This document shows, in pieces, positions 1 to 7,585 of a DNA stretch of 64,000 nt. The DNA comes from Tepidimonas fonticaldi. GTDB taxonomy: Bacteria; Pseudomonadota; Gammaproteobacteria; Burkholderiales; Burkholderiaceae_C. The position numbers and the translations under genes are program-made. The DNA lies in the NCBI RefSeq assembly GCF_007556755.1, contig NZ_VJOO01000009.1, positions 1 through 64,000 on the forward strand. The letters run 5' to 3'. Each line of letters opens with the position of its first letter. Position 1 is the first letter of the stretch. The notes beneath the pieces are model-generated. The model did not search any database. It was not told the origin of the DNA and saw only the letters and a program-made list of their open reading frames with translations.

Positions 1-793
1 GGGCAGGGGATCCAGGGGTGTTGGGCAAGGGGTGGCGCTCGACGTGCAGGCCGCATTCGCGGGTGTCGTCGTGTTCCCACCACCAGCGGCCGGCGCGAAA
101 GTCCTCGCCGACGGCGATGGGGCGCGTGCAGGGCGCGCAACCGATGCTGGGCATGAAGGCGTCGTGCAGCGGGTTGTAGGGCACCCCGTGGCGGGCGATG
201 TGGTGCCACACGTCGGCCCACGACCAGTCGGCCAGCGGATTGAGCTTGAGGCGACCCTGCGCATCCCGCGCCTGCAGCGGCACGTCGGCGCGGGTGGCGG
301 ACTGCTCGCGCCGCAGGCCGGTGATCCAGGCCTCGCGCCCTGCCAGCAGTCGCTCCAGCGGGGCCAGCTTGCGCAGCGCGCAGCACGCGTGGCGCAGCTC
401 GCGGCTGCGGTACATGGCGTCCAGGCCGTGTTCGCGCTCGAAGGCGTCCACCGCCGCCGGGTCCGGCCGGAAGATCTCGACCGCCAGACCATAGTGCGCC
501 TGCAGCCGGTCGATCAGCGCCCGCGTCTCGGGGTGCAGGCGCCCGGTGTCCAGCGTGGCCACGGCGATGGGCAGACCGTGGCGGGCGATCAGATCCGTGA
601 GCACCATGTCCTCCGCCCCCAGGCTGGTGGCCAGCACGATGCGGCCGGCATGGGCGGCCGCGGCCTCGCGCAGGCGCTGCACCGTGGCGGCCACGCGCTG
701 CGCATGGCCGGGCGTCTCGCGGGCGTACAGCGCGATGGCTCGGCCCGGCTCGACGGGCGGTATGTCGATCCGCAGCGACAGGGGTTCAGCCAT
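1..793 (-). CDS. cysH: Assimilatory adenylylsulfate (APS-type) reductase, 3' end cut by window edge
   Basis: Reduces activated sulfate to sulfite with thioredoxin or glutathione as donor. About 264 codons are visible; the C-terminus runs off the left edge. A PP-loop-like segment TSLGAEDMVL (residues 56-65) is followed by LDTGRLHPET (81-90), a Cys-Cys pair (137-138), CxxC (219-222) and the catalytic ECGLH (C247). The CC plus CxxC set binds a [4Fe-4S] cluster and, by family knowledge, marks APS rather than PAPS reductases. The ATG overlaps the end of the DUF934 gene by 8 bp, so it is translated from the same mRNA as the sulfite reductase upstream. cysD/cysN would be expected just beyond the left edge. 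Confidence 0.93.
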   Translation of the reverse strand, partial: MAEPLSLRIDIPPVEPGRAIALYARETPGHAQRVAATVQRLREAAAAHAGRIVLATSLGAEDMVLTDLIARHGLPIAVATLDTGRLHPETRALIDRLQAHYGLAVEIFRPDPAAVDAFEREHGLDAMYRSRELRHACCALRKLAPLERLLAGREAWITGLRREQSATRADVPLQARDAQGRLKLNPLADWSWADVWHHIARHGVPYNPLHDAFMPSIGCAPCTRPIAVGEDFRAGRWWWEHDDTRECGLHVERHPLPNTPGSPA

Positions 794-1271
794 GGGCGCG
801 CTCCGGTGCCGTGCGTGTGCGGCGGGTGTCGGGTTGATAGTGGCCGTCGAAGGCCTGCAGCGCTTGCTGTGCGACTGCCGTCGATTCGCCCGGGCGCAGC
901 ACCGCGGTGTCGAAGCCGCTGCGCCACAGCAGCGGCGCCATGTCGGGGATGACGTCGCCCACGGCGCGGATTTGGCCGCGCCAGCGCCAGCGACCGCGCA
1001 GCAGCCGGGCCTGGCTGTAGGCCCGGCCGTCGGTCCATTTGGGAAAGGTCAGCGCGATCAGCTCCAGTCGGGGCAGGTCATCCACCAGCTCGGCGATGTC
1101 CGCGTCGTTGGGCCAGGTCACACCGACCGGGACTTCGGCCGGCCAGCCGGCGCGCACGGCACGCCACTGGTCGTGCCGGAGCAACAGGCCGGCGGCCGGG
1201 CGGGGCGCCGCCTCGTCCGGTGCGGGGCGCCACAGGTCCGCGTGGGGATCGATGAAGTGCAGGGTCGTCAT
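786..1271 (-). CDS. DUF934 family protein of the sulfite reductase operon
   Basis: A 161-residue soluble protein of the DUF934 family, which in Beta- and Gammaproteobacteria is found almost exclusively next to a one-piece sulfite/nitrite reductase and cysH. Its biochemical role is not established; a part in electron supply or assembly of the sulfite reductase is an inference from this linkage. Recognisable conserved stretches are the central LPRLELIALTFPKWTDGRAYSQARLL region (split here as LALTFPKWTDGR then YSQARLLR) and the following RGQIRAVGDV. It lies 10 bp after the reductase stop and overlaps cysH by 8 bp, so the three genes form one tight operon. Confidence 0.88.
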   Translation of the reverse strand: MTTLHFIDPHADLWRPAPDEAAPRPAAGLLLRHDQWRAVRAGWPAEVPVGVTWPNDADIAELVDDLPRLELIALTFPKWTDGRAYSQARLLRGRWRWRGQIRAVGDVIPDMAPLLWRSGFDTAVLRPGESTAVAQQALQAFDGHYQPDTRRTRTAPERAHG

Positions 1272-1281
1272 GGCGGCGGGC

Positions 1282-3045
1282 TCAGGCGGGAACGGCGGTC
1301 GTGTGGCGCACGGCATCGGTGGCGGTGCGGAAAGGCTCCAGCCCCAGCCGGGTGAGCGTGTCCAGGAAGCGTTCGCCCGGTGCGCGCTGCTCCAGGTAGG
1401 TTGCGACCACGGCGTCCAGGGCATCGACGATCTCGTCGGCGGCAAAGGCGGGGCCGACCACCCGGCCCGCGCGCGCCGGGCCGTGACGCGTCTGTCCGTC
1501 GGAGCCGCCCAGCGTGAGCTGGTACCACTCGCTGCCGTCCTTGTCCACGCCCAGGATGCCGATGTGCCCGCTGTGGTGGTGTCCGCAGGAGTTCATGCAG
1601 CCGCTGATGTGCAGCGCCAGCTCGCCGATGGCTTCCAGCTCGTCCGGGTCCTGGTAGCGCTCGAGCACGGCCGCTGCGATGGGCAAGGTGCGCGCGTTGG
1701 CCAGACTGCACAGATCGCCGCCCGGGCAGGCGATCAGATCGGTCAGCAGGCCGTGGTTGGATGCCCCCAAGCCCACCGCCTGCGCGGCCTGCCACAGCGC
1801 GGGCAGATCGGCCTCGCGCACCCAGGGCAGCAGCAGATTTTGTTCGTGCGTCACGCGCGCCTCGCCGGCGCTGAAACGGTCCGCCAGATCGGCGGCTGCG
1901 TCGAGCTGGTCGGCACTGGCATCGCCCGGCGGCTGTCCGGCGCGCTTGAGCGTGAGCGTCACAGCGCACAGCCCGGGCAGCCGGTGCGCCTGCACATGGC
2001 GCTCGCGCCAACGCCGGTAGGCGGGCGGCAGCGCCGCGGCTGCTTCGGTCGGCGCAGCGGCGGCCGACGAGGGGGCCGATGGGGCGGTTGGTGGGGCTTC
2101 AGCCGCCCAACCCGGCGGGGGGGCGAAGTGCGCCTGCACCTCCGCCAGGGCGGCTGGTGTCAGACGCAGCTGCGCGCCCAGCGCATCGTCGTCCCGCAGC
2201 GCGCGGTATTCGGCCTCCACCGCGTCCACGAAGCGCTGACCCTCGGCCTTCACCAGAATCTTCAGCCGGGCTTTGTAGAGGTTGTCGCGTCGCCCGAACA
2301 GGTTGTACACGCGCAGGATCGCTTCCAGATACAGCACGATGTCCTGCCACGGCACAAAGGCGCGCAGCTCCGGCGCGATAAGCGGCGTGCGCCCCATGCC
2401 GCCGCCCGCCAGCACGCGAAAGCCCACCGCGCCGTGGGCGTCGCGGCGCAGTTGCAGGCCGATGTCGTGCCAGGCGATGGCCGCGCGGTCGTCCGCCGCG
2501 CCCGTCACGGCGATCTTGAACTTGCGCGGCAGGAAGGCGAATTCCGGGTGCAGCGTGCTCCACTGGCGCAGCAGCTCGCAATAGGGGCGGGGGTCCACGA
2601 CCTCGTCCGGGGCGATGCCGGCCAGCGCATCGGTGGTGATGTTGCGGATGCAGTTGCCACTGGTCTGGATGCCGTGCAGATCCGCCTCGGCCAGCACATC
2701 CATCACATCGGCCGCGCGGGCCAGCGGGATCCAGTTGAACTGGATGTTCTGCCGCGTGGTGAAGTGGCCGAAACCACCCTGACCGGCCTGCGGCCCGTCG
2801 GTCACGCGGTCGAACTCGCGCGCCACGCGCGCCAGGGTGCGCAACTGGCGGCTGCTCAGTTCGCCATAGGGGATGGCCACGCGCAGCATGGGCGCGTGGC
2901 GCTGCACATACCAGCCGTTTTGCAGCCGCAGCGGCCGAAAGTCGTCGGCGCTGAGCTGCCCGGCCAGGTGCCGCCGCAACTGATCGCGGAACTGGGCGGC
3001 GCGCTGGCGGATGAAGCGTCGGTCGAAGTCGGAGTACCGGTACAT
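1282..3045 (-). CDS. cysI: Sulfite (nitrite/sulfite) reductase, siroheme [4Fe-4S] hemoprotein
   Basis: Six-electron reduction of sulfite to sulfide in assimilatory cysteine synthesis; 587 residues, normal for the one-piece betaproteobacterial enzyme. Substrate-binding basic motifs FTTRQNIQFNW (about residue 97) and TSGNCIRNIT are present, and the siroheme/[4Fe-4S] ligands appear as CPGGDLC (about 440-446) and CMNSCGHH (about 481-485). No cysJ flavoprotein is seen in the window, so electrons probably come from ferredoxin or another carrier (inference). It is the first gene of the cysI-DUF934-cysH unit and is preceded by an AT-rich control region (3081-3131). An insert rich in Ala/Pro around residue 325 is unusual-looking but is probably a linker. 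Confidence 0.93.
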   Translation of the reverse strand: MYRYSDFDRRFIRQRAAQFRDQLRRHLAGQLSADDFRPLRLQNGWYVQRHAPMLRVAIPYGELSSRQLRTLARVAREFDRVTDGPQAGQGGFGHFTTRQNIQFNWIPLARAADVMDVLAEADLHGIQTSGNCIRNITTDALAGIAPDEVVDPRPYCELLRQWSTLHPEFAFLPRKFKIAVTGAADDRAAIAWHDIGLQLRRDAHGAVGFRVLAGGGMGRTPLIAPELRAFVPWQDIVLYLEAILRVYNLFGRRDNLYKARLKILVKAEGQRFVDAVEAEYRALRDDDALGAQLRLTPAALAEVQAHFAPPPGWAAEAPPTAPSAPSSAAAAPTEAAAALPPAYRRWRERHVQAHRLPGLCAVTLTLKRAGQPPGDASADQLDAAADLADRFSAGEARVTHEQNLLLPWVREADLPALWQAAQAVGLGASNHGLLTDLIACPGGDLCSLANARTLPIAAAVLERYQDPDELEAIGELALHISGCMNSCGHHHSGHIGILGVDKDGSEWYQLTLGGSDGQTRHGPARAGRVVGPAFAADEIVDALDAVVATYLEQRAPGERFLDTLTRLGLEPFRTATDAVRHTTAVPA

Positions 3046-3080
3046 CGCGGGGCATCAAGTCATCGATGCCCGGGATTCTC

Positions 3081-3131
3081 CGTTTTGGTTATGAAAAAAC
3101 CAACGAAAAGATTGTTTGATATCTATAACCG
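3081..3131 (-). promoter_or_regulatory. AT-rich control region upstream of the sulfite reductase operon
   Basis: A 50-bp AT-rich island in GC-rich surroundings between sirB and cysI. It contains an inverted repeat GGTTAT (3087-3092) and ATAACC (3125-3130), plus TATAGAT and CATAAC candidate -10 elements on the minus strand. The layout resembles an activator site for a LysR-type regulator such as CysB; this assignment is inference, because no footprint-grade motif can be proven by eye. Confidence 0.4.
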
Positions 3132-3135
3132 GTGT

Positions 3136-3561
3136 TCATATGGCAGCGATTGCAATCCCCGCGATCGCCTCCACCAGCCGTGCGTCCTCGCCGATGGCCG
3201 GCGCCAGGAGCCACTGCACCGCCGGGTGCCGCGCGCGCAACCCTTCCAGGAGGTGGGGCAAATCCTTGCGGACGTGGCCGCCTGCGCCCAAAAACAGGGG
3301 CAGCACCGTCACCTGGCGGCAGCCGGCTGCCGCCAGGGCGGCGCCGGCAGCGGGCAAGTCCGGCGCCATGAACTCCAGGAACGCCAGCGACACCGCCAGC
3401 TCCGGCCGCGCGGCGCGCACGGCCGCCGCCACGCGCTCGAACGGGCCGGCCCAGGCCGGATCGCGTGCGCCGTGGGCGAACAGAATCAGCCCCACCTCGG
3501 GGCGGGGTGGCCCGCCCGGCGGGGCGGCGGGTGGCTCCTTGACTGCGTGCATGGCGCGCAT
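3136..3561 (-). CDS. sirB: Short CbiX/SirB-type sirohydrochlorin chelatase
   Basis: A 141-residue single-domain CbiX-family protein, expected to insert Fe2+ (or Co2+) into sirohydrochlorin. The metal-binding histidines sit in LFAHGARDP (about residues 27-35) and GAGGHVRKDLP (about 91-101), the two hallmark motifs. Position directly upstream of sulfite reductase on the same strand, with a 90-bp gap, strongly suggests the ferrochelatase step of siroheme supply for CysI. Two start codons are possible (3561 or 3552). A CATTAT hexamer ends 7 nt before the 3561 ATG and there is no Shine-Dalgarno, so the message may be nearly leaderless. Confidence 0.85.
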   Translation of the reverse strand: MRAMHAVKEPPAAPPGGPPRPEVGLILFAHGARDPAWAGPFERVAAAVRAARPELAVSLAFLEFMAPDLPAAGAALAAAGCRQVTVLPLFLGAGGHVRKDLPHLLEGLRARHPAVQWLLAPAIGEDARLVEAIAGIAIAAI

Positions 3562-3596
3562 AATGGCACGATCCGCGTAAAAAAAGGACCGTTGCC

Positions 3597-5000
3597 ATGG
3601 ATCTGTCGGACCGCTCGCACATCGTCGCCCCCACGGCCGGGGCGTTTACGCCCACCAGCGCCGAGGTCGCGCCCGGCGGCGCCGACTGGATGGCCGCGCA
3701 CTGGATGCCGTTCACGGGCAACCGGCAGTTCAAGGCCGATCCGCGCCTCGTGGTCGCCGCCGAAGGCGCCTACTTGATCGATGCCGACGGGCGCCGCATC
3801 TTCGATGGCCTGTCGGGCCTGTGGTGCACGGGGCTCGGCCATGGCCGGCGCGAGATCGTCGAGGCCGTCAGCCGCCAGGTCGCGACGCTGGACTATTCGC
3901 CCGCGTTCCAGTTTGGCCATCCGCTGTCGTTCGAGCTGGCCAACCGCATCGTCGAGCGCATGCCGGCAGGCCTTAACCGCGTGTTTTTTACCGGGTCGGG
4001 GTCGGAGTCGGCGGACACCTCGCTCAAGATGGCGCGCGCCTACTGGCGGGCCAAGGGGCAGGCCAGCAAGACGCGCCTGATCGGCCGCGCCAAGGGCTAC
4101 CACGGGGTCAACTTCGGCGGCATTTCGGTCGGGGGCATCGTGGGCAACCGCAAGCTGTTCGGCCAGGGCGTGGAGGCGGACCATCTGCCCCACACGCAGC
4201 CGCCGGCCGGGGGCTTTTACCGCGGCCAGCCCCCGGCGGATGCCGCCTATGCCCAGCATCTGGCCGACCATCTGCTGGACCTGATCGCGCTGCACGACGC
4301 ATCGACGATTGCCGCCGTCATCGTCGAGCCGTTTTCCGGCTCGGCCGGCGTGGTCATCCCGCCGGTGGGCTATCTGCAGCGCCTGCGCGAGATTTGCACC
4401 GCGCACGACATCCTGCTCATCTTCGACGAGGTGATCAGCGGCTTTGGTCGCAGCGGCGCCTGGACGGGGGCCGAGGCCTTTGGCGTCACGCCCGACATCC
4501 TGAACTTTGCCAAGCAGGTGACCAATGGCGTGCAGCCCTTGGGCGGCGTCGTGGTGCGGCAAGAGATCTACGACACCTTCATGGCCGCGGGCGGCCCCGA
4601 GTATGCGCTGGAGTTTCCGCACGGCTACACCTATTCCGCGCACCCGGTGGCGTGCGCGGCGGGGCTGGCGTCGATGCGGCTGCTGGAGCAGGACGAGGCC
4701 ATTGCCCGCGTGCGCGCGCTGGCCCCGGTGTTCGAGGCGGCGGTGCACGGCCTGCGCGGCGCCAGCCCGCACCTGACCGACATTCGCAACTACGGGCTGG
4801 CGGCCGGGCTGACCTTTGCGCCGGTGCCGGGCGAGCCGCTCAAACGCCCGTTCGAGATCGCCATGCGCATGTGGGCCAAGGGCTTTTACGTGCGCTATGG
4901 CGGGGACACGATCCAACTGGCACCGCCCTTCATCAGCACCGAGGCCGAGATCCACCGCCTGGTGGATGCGCTGGGCGAGACGATCCGCGAACTCGCCTGA
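3597..5000 (+). CDS. Omega-amino acid (beta-alanine)--pyruvate aminotransferase, class III
   Basis: PLP-dependent class III aminotransferase of 467 residues transferring the terminal amino group of beta-alanine or another omega-amino acid to pyruvate. The N-terminal WMPFTGNRQFK and GLWCTGLGHGR segments and FFTGSGSESADTSLKMARAYW are typical of the beta-alanine:pyruvate subgroup; FDEVISGFGRSG carries the PLP-binding Asp and NFAKQVTNG carries the Schiff-base Lys at about residue 306. The ATG has a good Shine-Dalgarno (AAGGA, 3585-3589). A CATAAT hexamer at 3559-3564 could serve as its -10. Divergent from sirB and convergent with metW; exact substrate is not certain. Confidence 0.9.
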   Translation: MDLSDRSHIVAPTAGAFTPTSAEVAPGGADWMAAHWMPFTGNRQFKADPRLVVAAEGAYLIDADGRRIFDGLSGLWCTGLGHGRREIVEAVSRQVATLDYSPAFQFGHPLSFELANRIVERMPAGLNRVFFTGSGSESADTSLKMARAYWRAKGQASKTRLIGRAKGYHGVNFGGISVGGIVGNRKLFGQGVEADHLPHTQPPAGGFYRGQPPADAAYAQHLADHLLDLIALHDASTIAAVIVEPFSGSAGVVIPPVGYLQRLREICTAHDILLIFDEVISGFGRSGAWTGAEAFGVTPDILNFAKQVTNGVQPLGGVVVRQEIYDTFMAAGGPEYALEFPHGYTYSAHPVACAAGLASMRLLEQDEAIARVRALAPVFEAAVHGLRGASPHLTDIRNYGLAAGLTFAPVPGEPLKRPFEIAMRMWAKGFYVRYGGDTIQLAPPFISTEAEIHRLVDALGETIRELA

Positions 5001-5008
5001 CCGGTGCC

Positions 5009-5023
5009 GACCCGTGCCGGGTC
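5009..5023. terminator. Short GC hairpin between convergent genes
   Basis: GACCCG and CGGGTC form a perfect 6-bp stem with a TGC loop in the 35-bp gap between the aminotransferase and metW, which converge. There is no T-run on either side, so it could at best be a weak bidirectional or Rho-assisted end point. Confidence 0.25.
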
Positions 5024-5035
5024 GCGGCCTCGGCC

Positions 5036-5620
5036 TCAGCGTTTGGTCAGCTTGAACACCGCGGTGCTGGCCAGCAGATTGGGCAGGGTGCGGACCTCGC
5101 GTCCGTTCTCCAGCCCAAACGCATCTTCGATGTGCAGGCCCAGGCGCTGCGCCAGCACCTCGAAGTCCGCGAACGTGCCGACGCGGATGTTGGGCGTGTC
5201 GTACCACTGGTACGGCAGCCGCTTGGTCACCGGCATGCGCCCGGCCAGCACGCGCAGGCGATTCGGCCAGTGCGCGAAGTTGGGGAAGGCGACGATGGCG
5301 CTGCGGCCCACGCGCGCGGTCTCGCGCAGCATCGTCTCGGCGTTGCGCAGGTGCGGCAGCGTGTCGATCTGCAACACGACGTCGAAGCTGCCATCGGCGA
5401 ACATCGACAACCCTTCCTCGAGGTTGAACTGCAGCACGTCCAGCCCGCGCTTCAAGCACGCGAGCACCTGCGCGTCGTCCAGCTCGATGCCGTAGCCGTG
5501 GCAGCCGCGCGCCTCGCGCAGGTGCGCCAGCAGCGCGCCGTCGCCGCAGCCGAGGTCGAGCACGCGCGCGCCGTGCGGCACCAGGCCCGCGATGAGTTGC
5601 TGGATCTGGCGGTCGCTCAT
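5036..5620 (-). CDS. metW: MetW, methionine-biosynthesis methyltransferase-like protein
   Basis: A 194-residue MetW protein with an S-adenosylmethionine-binding fold: motif [16 protein letters not shown] (about residues 20-34), then [11 protein letters not shown] and [10 protein letters not shown], typical of the family. MetW partners MetX, and in Proteobacteria the pair acylates homoserine; MetW is thought to be required for or to stimulate MetX activity, though its own reaction is unsettled. The ATG at 5620 overlaps the metX stop by 4 bp (ATGA), so translation is coupled. Confidence 0.95.
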   Translation of the reverse strand: MSDRQIQQLIAGLVPHGARVLDLGCGDGALLAHLREARGCHGYGIELDDAQVLACLKRGLDVLQFNLEEGLSMFADGSFDVVLQIDTLPHLRNAETMLRETARVGRSAIVAFPNFAHWPNRLRVLAGRMPVTKRLPYQWYDTPNIRVGTFADFEVLAQRLGLHIEDAFGLENGREVRTLPNLLASTAVFKLTKR

Positions 5621-6822
5621 GCGGCACCTCCGGTGGTGGGCGGCTGCAGACCGGCGCCGACGCGGTGCTCGAAGTAGGCGCGCACGGCGGCGTGGTAGCG
5701 CGCGTCGTCGAGCAGGAAGGCGTCGTGCCCGTGCGGCGCGTCGATCTCGGCGTAGCTGACGGCGCGGCGGTTGTCCAGCAGCGCCTTGACGATCTCGCGG
5801 CTGCGCGCCGGCGCGAAGCGCCAGTCGGTGCTGAAGGACACGAGCAGGAAGTCGGCCTGCGCGCGTGCCAGCGCCGCCGACAGGTCTCCGTCGAACTCGC
5901 GCGCCGGGTCGAAGTAGTCCAGCGCGCGCGTGATCAGCAGGTAGGTGTTGGCGTCGAAGTACTCGCTGAACTTGTCGCCCTGGTGGCGCAGGTAGCTCTC
6001 GATCTCGAACTCGATGTCCTGCGTCGTGTAGCGGTAGGTCAGCCGCTCGGCGGCCTCCGCGTCGCCGGCGCGCAGCGCCTGCGCGAGCGGGCGCAGGCGG
6101 CGGCCGAACTTCTCGTTCATCACGTCGTCGCTCAGGTAGGTGATGTGGCCGATCATGCGCGCGATGCGCAGCCCCCGGCGCGGCTTGGTGCCGTGGCGCA
6201 GGTAGTGCCCGCCGTGGAAGTCCGGGTCGCTGACGATGGCGCGGCGCGCCACCTCGTTGAAGGCGATGTTTTCCGCCGTCAGGTTGGGGGCGCTGGCGAT
6301 GACGACCGCGTGGCGTACACGCTGCGGATACTGCAGCGTCCAGCTCAGCGCCTGCATGCCGCCCAGGCTGCCGCCCATCACGGCGGCCAGCCGCTCGATG
6401 CCGAGCGCGTCCAGCAGCCGCGCCTGCGCCTCGACCCAGTCCTCCACCGTTACGACGGGGAAGTCCGCGCCCCACGGCTGGCCGGTGGCGGGGTTGACGT
6501 GCGTCGGCCCGGTGGAGCCGAAGCACGAGCCGACGTTGTTGACGCCGATGACGAAGAAGCGGCGCGTGTCCACCGGCTTGCCGGGGCCGATCATGTTGTG
6601 CCACCAGCCCTCGCTCTTGGGGATGGGCTGCCCACGTTCGTCGGCGTGCAGGCCGGCGACGTGGTGGCTGGCGTTGAGCGCGTGGCAGATCAGCACCGCG
6701 TTGTCGCGCGCGGCGTTGAGCTGGCCGTAGGTCTCGTAGACCAGCTCGAAGGCAGGCAGCACACCGCCCCCGCGCAAGGGCAGGGGTGTGTCGAAGGCAT
6801 GACGCTGAGGAGTGACGATCAC
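5617..6822 (-). CDS. metX: Homoserine O-acyltransferase MetX (MetXS-like)
   Basis: Alpha/beta-hydrolase acyltransferase of 401 residues that activates homoserine for methionine synthesis. The nucleophile Ser is S152 in GGSLGGMQ; the C-terminal Asp and His of the triad are in STDWRF and HGHDAFLLD. In bacteria with MetW the enzyme usually uses succinyl-CoA; acetyl-CoA remains possible. The only usable start in frame after the upstream TAA is the GTG at 6822, giving MIVTPQ, which matches the normal N-terminus; AGGA lies 8 nt upstream. Expression is controlled by the SAM-II riboswitch at 6886-6939, and a 20-codon ORF overlaps the start (GTGA). metW overlaps the 3' end. Confidence 0.95.
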   Translation of the reverse strand: MIVTPQRHAFDTPLPLRGGGVLPAFELVYETYGQLNAARDNAVLICHALNASHHVAGLHADERGQPIPKSEGWWHNMIGPGKPVDTRRFFVIGVNNVGSCFGSTGPTHVNPATGQPWGADFPVVTVEDWVEAQARLLDALGIERLAAVMGGSLGGMQALSWTLQYPQRVRHAVVIASAPNLTAENIAFNEVARRAIVSDPDFHGGHYLRHGTKPRRGLRIARMIGHITYLSDDVMNEKFGRRLRPLAQALRAGDAEAAERLTYRYTTQDIEFEIESYLRHQGDKFSEYFDANTYLLITRALDYFDPAREFDGDLSAALARAQADFLLVSFSTDWRFAPARSREIVKALLDNRRAVSYAEIDAPHGHDAFLLDDARYHAAVRAYFEHRVGAGLQPPTTGGAA

Positions 6823-6881
6823 GGTATCGATCCTGTAGCCGCGCCGTGATCGAGGGCTTGCCGGACTTGGCCGATGGCCAC
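6819..6881 (-). CDS. 20-codon leader ORF between SAM-II riboswitch and metX
   Basis: GTG at 6881 follows the riboswitch Shine-Dalgarno GAGGA (6890-6886) at a 4-nt spacing, and the frame stays open for 20 codons ([20 protein letters not shown]). Its TGA at 6821-6819 overlaps the metX GTG at 6822 in the sequence GTGA. This arrangement means the Shine-Dalgarno that the riboswitch would hide belongs to the leader ORF, with metX reached by translational coupling or through its own weaker AGGA. Whether the peptide matters or only its translation does cannot be told. It could also be a chance reading frame. Confidence 0.45.
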   Translation of the reverse strand: MAIGQVRQALDHGAATGSIP

Positions 6882-6885
6882 GTCT

Positions 6886-6939
6886 TCCTCTTTAGCGGTA
6901 TTTGTTACGCGCCCGCAAGCGGGACTCAAATCGGCGCTG
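6886..6939 (-). promoter_or_regulatory. SAM-II (SAM-alpha) riboswitch controlling metX
   Basis: Reading the minus strand from 6939, the sequence shows the SAM-II hallmarks in order: P1 5' arm GCGCC (6937-6933), the U-rich loop start GATTTGA (6932-6926), a CCC-containing loop, P1 3' arm GGCGC (6913-6909), GTAACAAATA, then GCTAAAGAGG (6896-6887). Loop bases TCC can pair with GGA of the terminal GAGGA, forming the H-type pseudoknot that in this class hides the Shine-Dalgarno when S-adenosylmethionine binds. Placement upstream of a methionine-biosynthesis acyltransferase is the classical SAM-II context. The class is best known from Alphaproteobacteria; a covariance-model search with Rfam SAM_alpha would settle it. 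Confidence 0.82.
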
Positions 6940-6945
6940 GAAGGG

Positions 6946-6951
6946 AGTATA
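6946..6951 (-). promoter_or_regulatory. metX -10 element TATACT
   Basis: TATACT on the minus strand (6951-6946) is a strong -10 match. Counting six to seven bases downstream puts the start site at about 6939, exactly the first base of the SAM-II aptamer, as expected for an aptamer at the 5' end of its mRNA. No good -35 is visible 17 bp upstream. Confidence 0.65.
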
Positions 6952-7074
6952 CAAGCGCGGCATCCCACCCATGCGGGCGCGTGGCGGCGCGGGCCAAGTG
7001 TTGTTCTGACGCATCGCTGACGCGCTTTATCGGGCCGATCGTCGAAAAAACGGGCGCATATCGCGGCGAGCGCG

Positions 7075-7080
7075 CATAAT
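7075..7080 (+). promoter_or_regulatory. Candidate -10 for the RRM protein gene
   Basis: CATAAT lies in GC-rich DNA 128 bp before the RRM start codon. If used, the mRNA has a leader of about 120 nt, rich in pyrimidines, as is common for RRM/cold-response genes. No -35 consensus is seen, so the call is tentative. Confidence 0.3.
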
Positions 7081-7207
7081 GGGCGTTGCAAGTGTCCGCG
7101 ACGCTTGCGTCTTGGTGATCGGTCGGTTTCGCGTGCTGCAGTTCTCTTGTGTGCCGTCGGGGCTCCATCGCTACCCTTTGTTTCGTGTGTTTTCAGGAGT
7201 CCCTCAG

Positions 7208-7585
7208 ATGGGCAACAAGTTGTACGTCGGCAATCTTCCGTATTCGGTGCGCGATGGCGATCTCGAGCAGGCATTCAGCGCGTTTGGCCAAGTGTCCAGC
7301 GCCAAGGTCATGATGGAGCGCGATACCGGCCGCTCCAAGGGTTTCGGTTTCGTCGAGATGGGCACCGATGCCGAGGCGCAGGCCGCCATCTCCGGCATGA
7401 ACGGCCAGTCCATGGGCGGCCGCGATCTGGTGGTTAATGAGGCGCGCCCGATGGAGGCGCGTCCCCCGCGCAGCGGTGGCTTTGGCGGCGGTCGCCGTGA
7501 TGGTGGTGGCTTCGGCGGCGGCGAGGGCCAGTTCCGCAGCCCGTATGGCACCGGCCGTCGGCGCGACGACCGCGGCGGTTATTGA
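7208..7585 (+). CDS. RRM-domain glycine-rich RNA-binding protein
   Basis: A 125-residue protein with one RNA recognition motif: RNP2 is LYVGNL (about residues 5-10) and RNP1 is KGFGFVEM (about 44-51). After residue 85 comes a Gly/Arg-rich tail with repeated GGFGGG and RRD segments. Such short RRM proteins, in Cyanobacteria and Burkholderiales, bind single-stranded RNA and are often cold-induced; a chaperone-like role is inferred. The ATG is set by CAGGAG eight bases upstream. The gene converges with lptC and its last 7 bp overlap the lptC stop region, so there is no room for a separate terminator. Confidence 0.92.
   Translation: MGNKLYVGNLPYSVRDGDLEQAFSAFGQVSSAKVMMERDTGRSKGFGFVEMGTDAEAQAAISGMNGQSMGGRDLVVNEARPMEARPPRSGGFGGGRRDGGGFGGGEGQFRSPYGTGRRRDDRGGY

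Larger units (their letters stand above)
6823..7207. other. 385-bp divergent intergenic region metX / RNA-binding protein gene
   Basis: On the minus strand it holds the metX promoter, the SAM-II riboswitch and the 20-codon leader ORF. On the plus strand the last 130 bp contain a possible -10 (CATAAT, 7075-7080) and a pyrimidine-rich stretch before the RRM gene, ending with the Shine-Dalgarno CAGGAG (7195-7200). I see no convincing protein gene in 6952-7074. Confidence 0.6.

Noticed and set aside
6846-7079. 77-codon plus-strand frame in the metX upstream region
   Set aside because: Runs antisense through the SAM-II riboswitch and the metX promoter, with no Shine-Dalgarno and no homology I can recognise.
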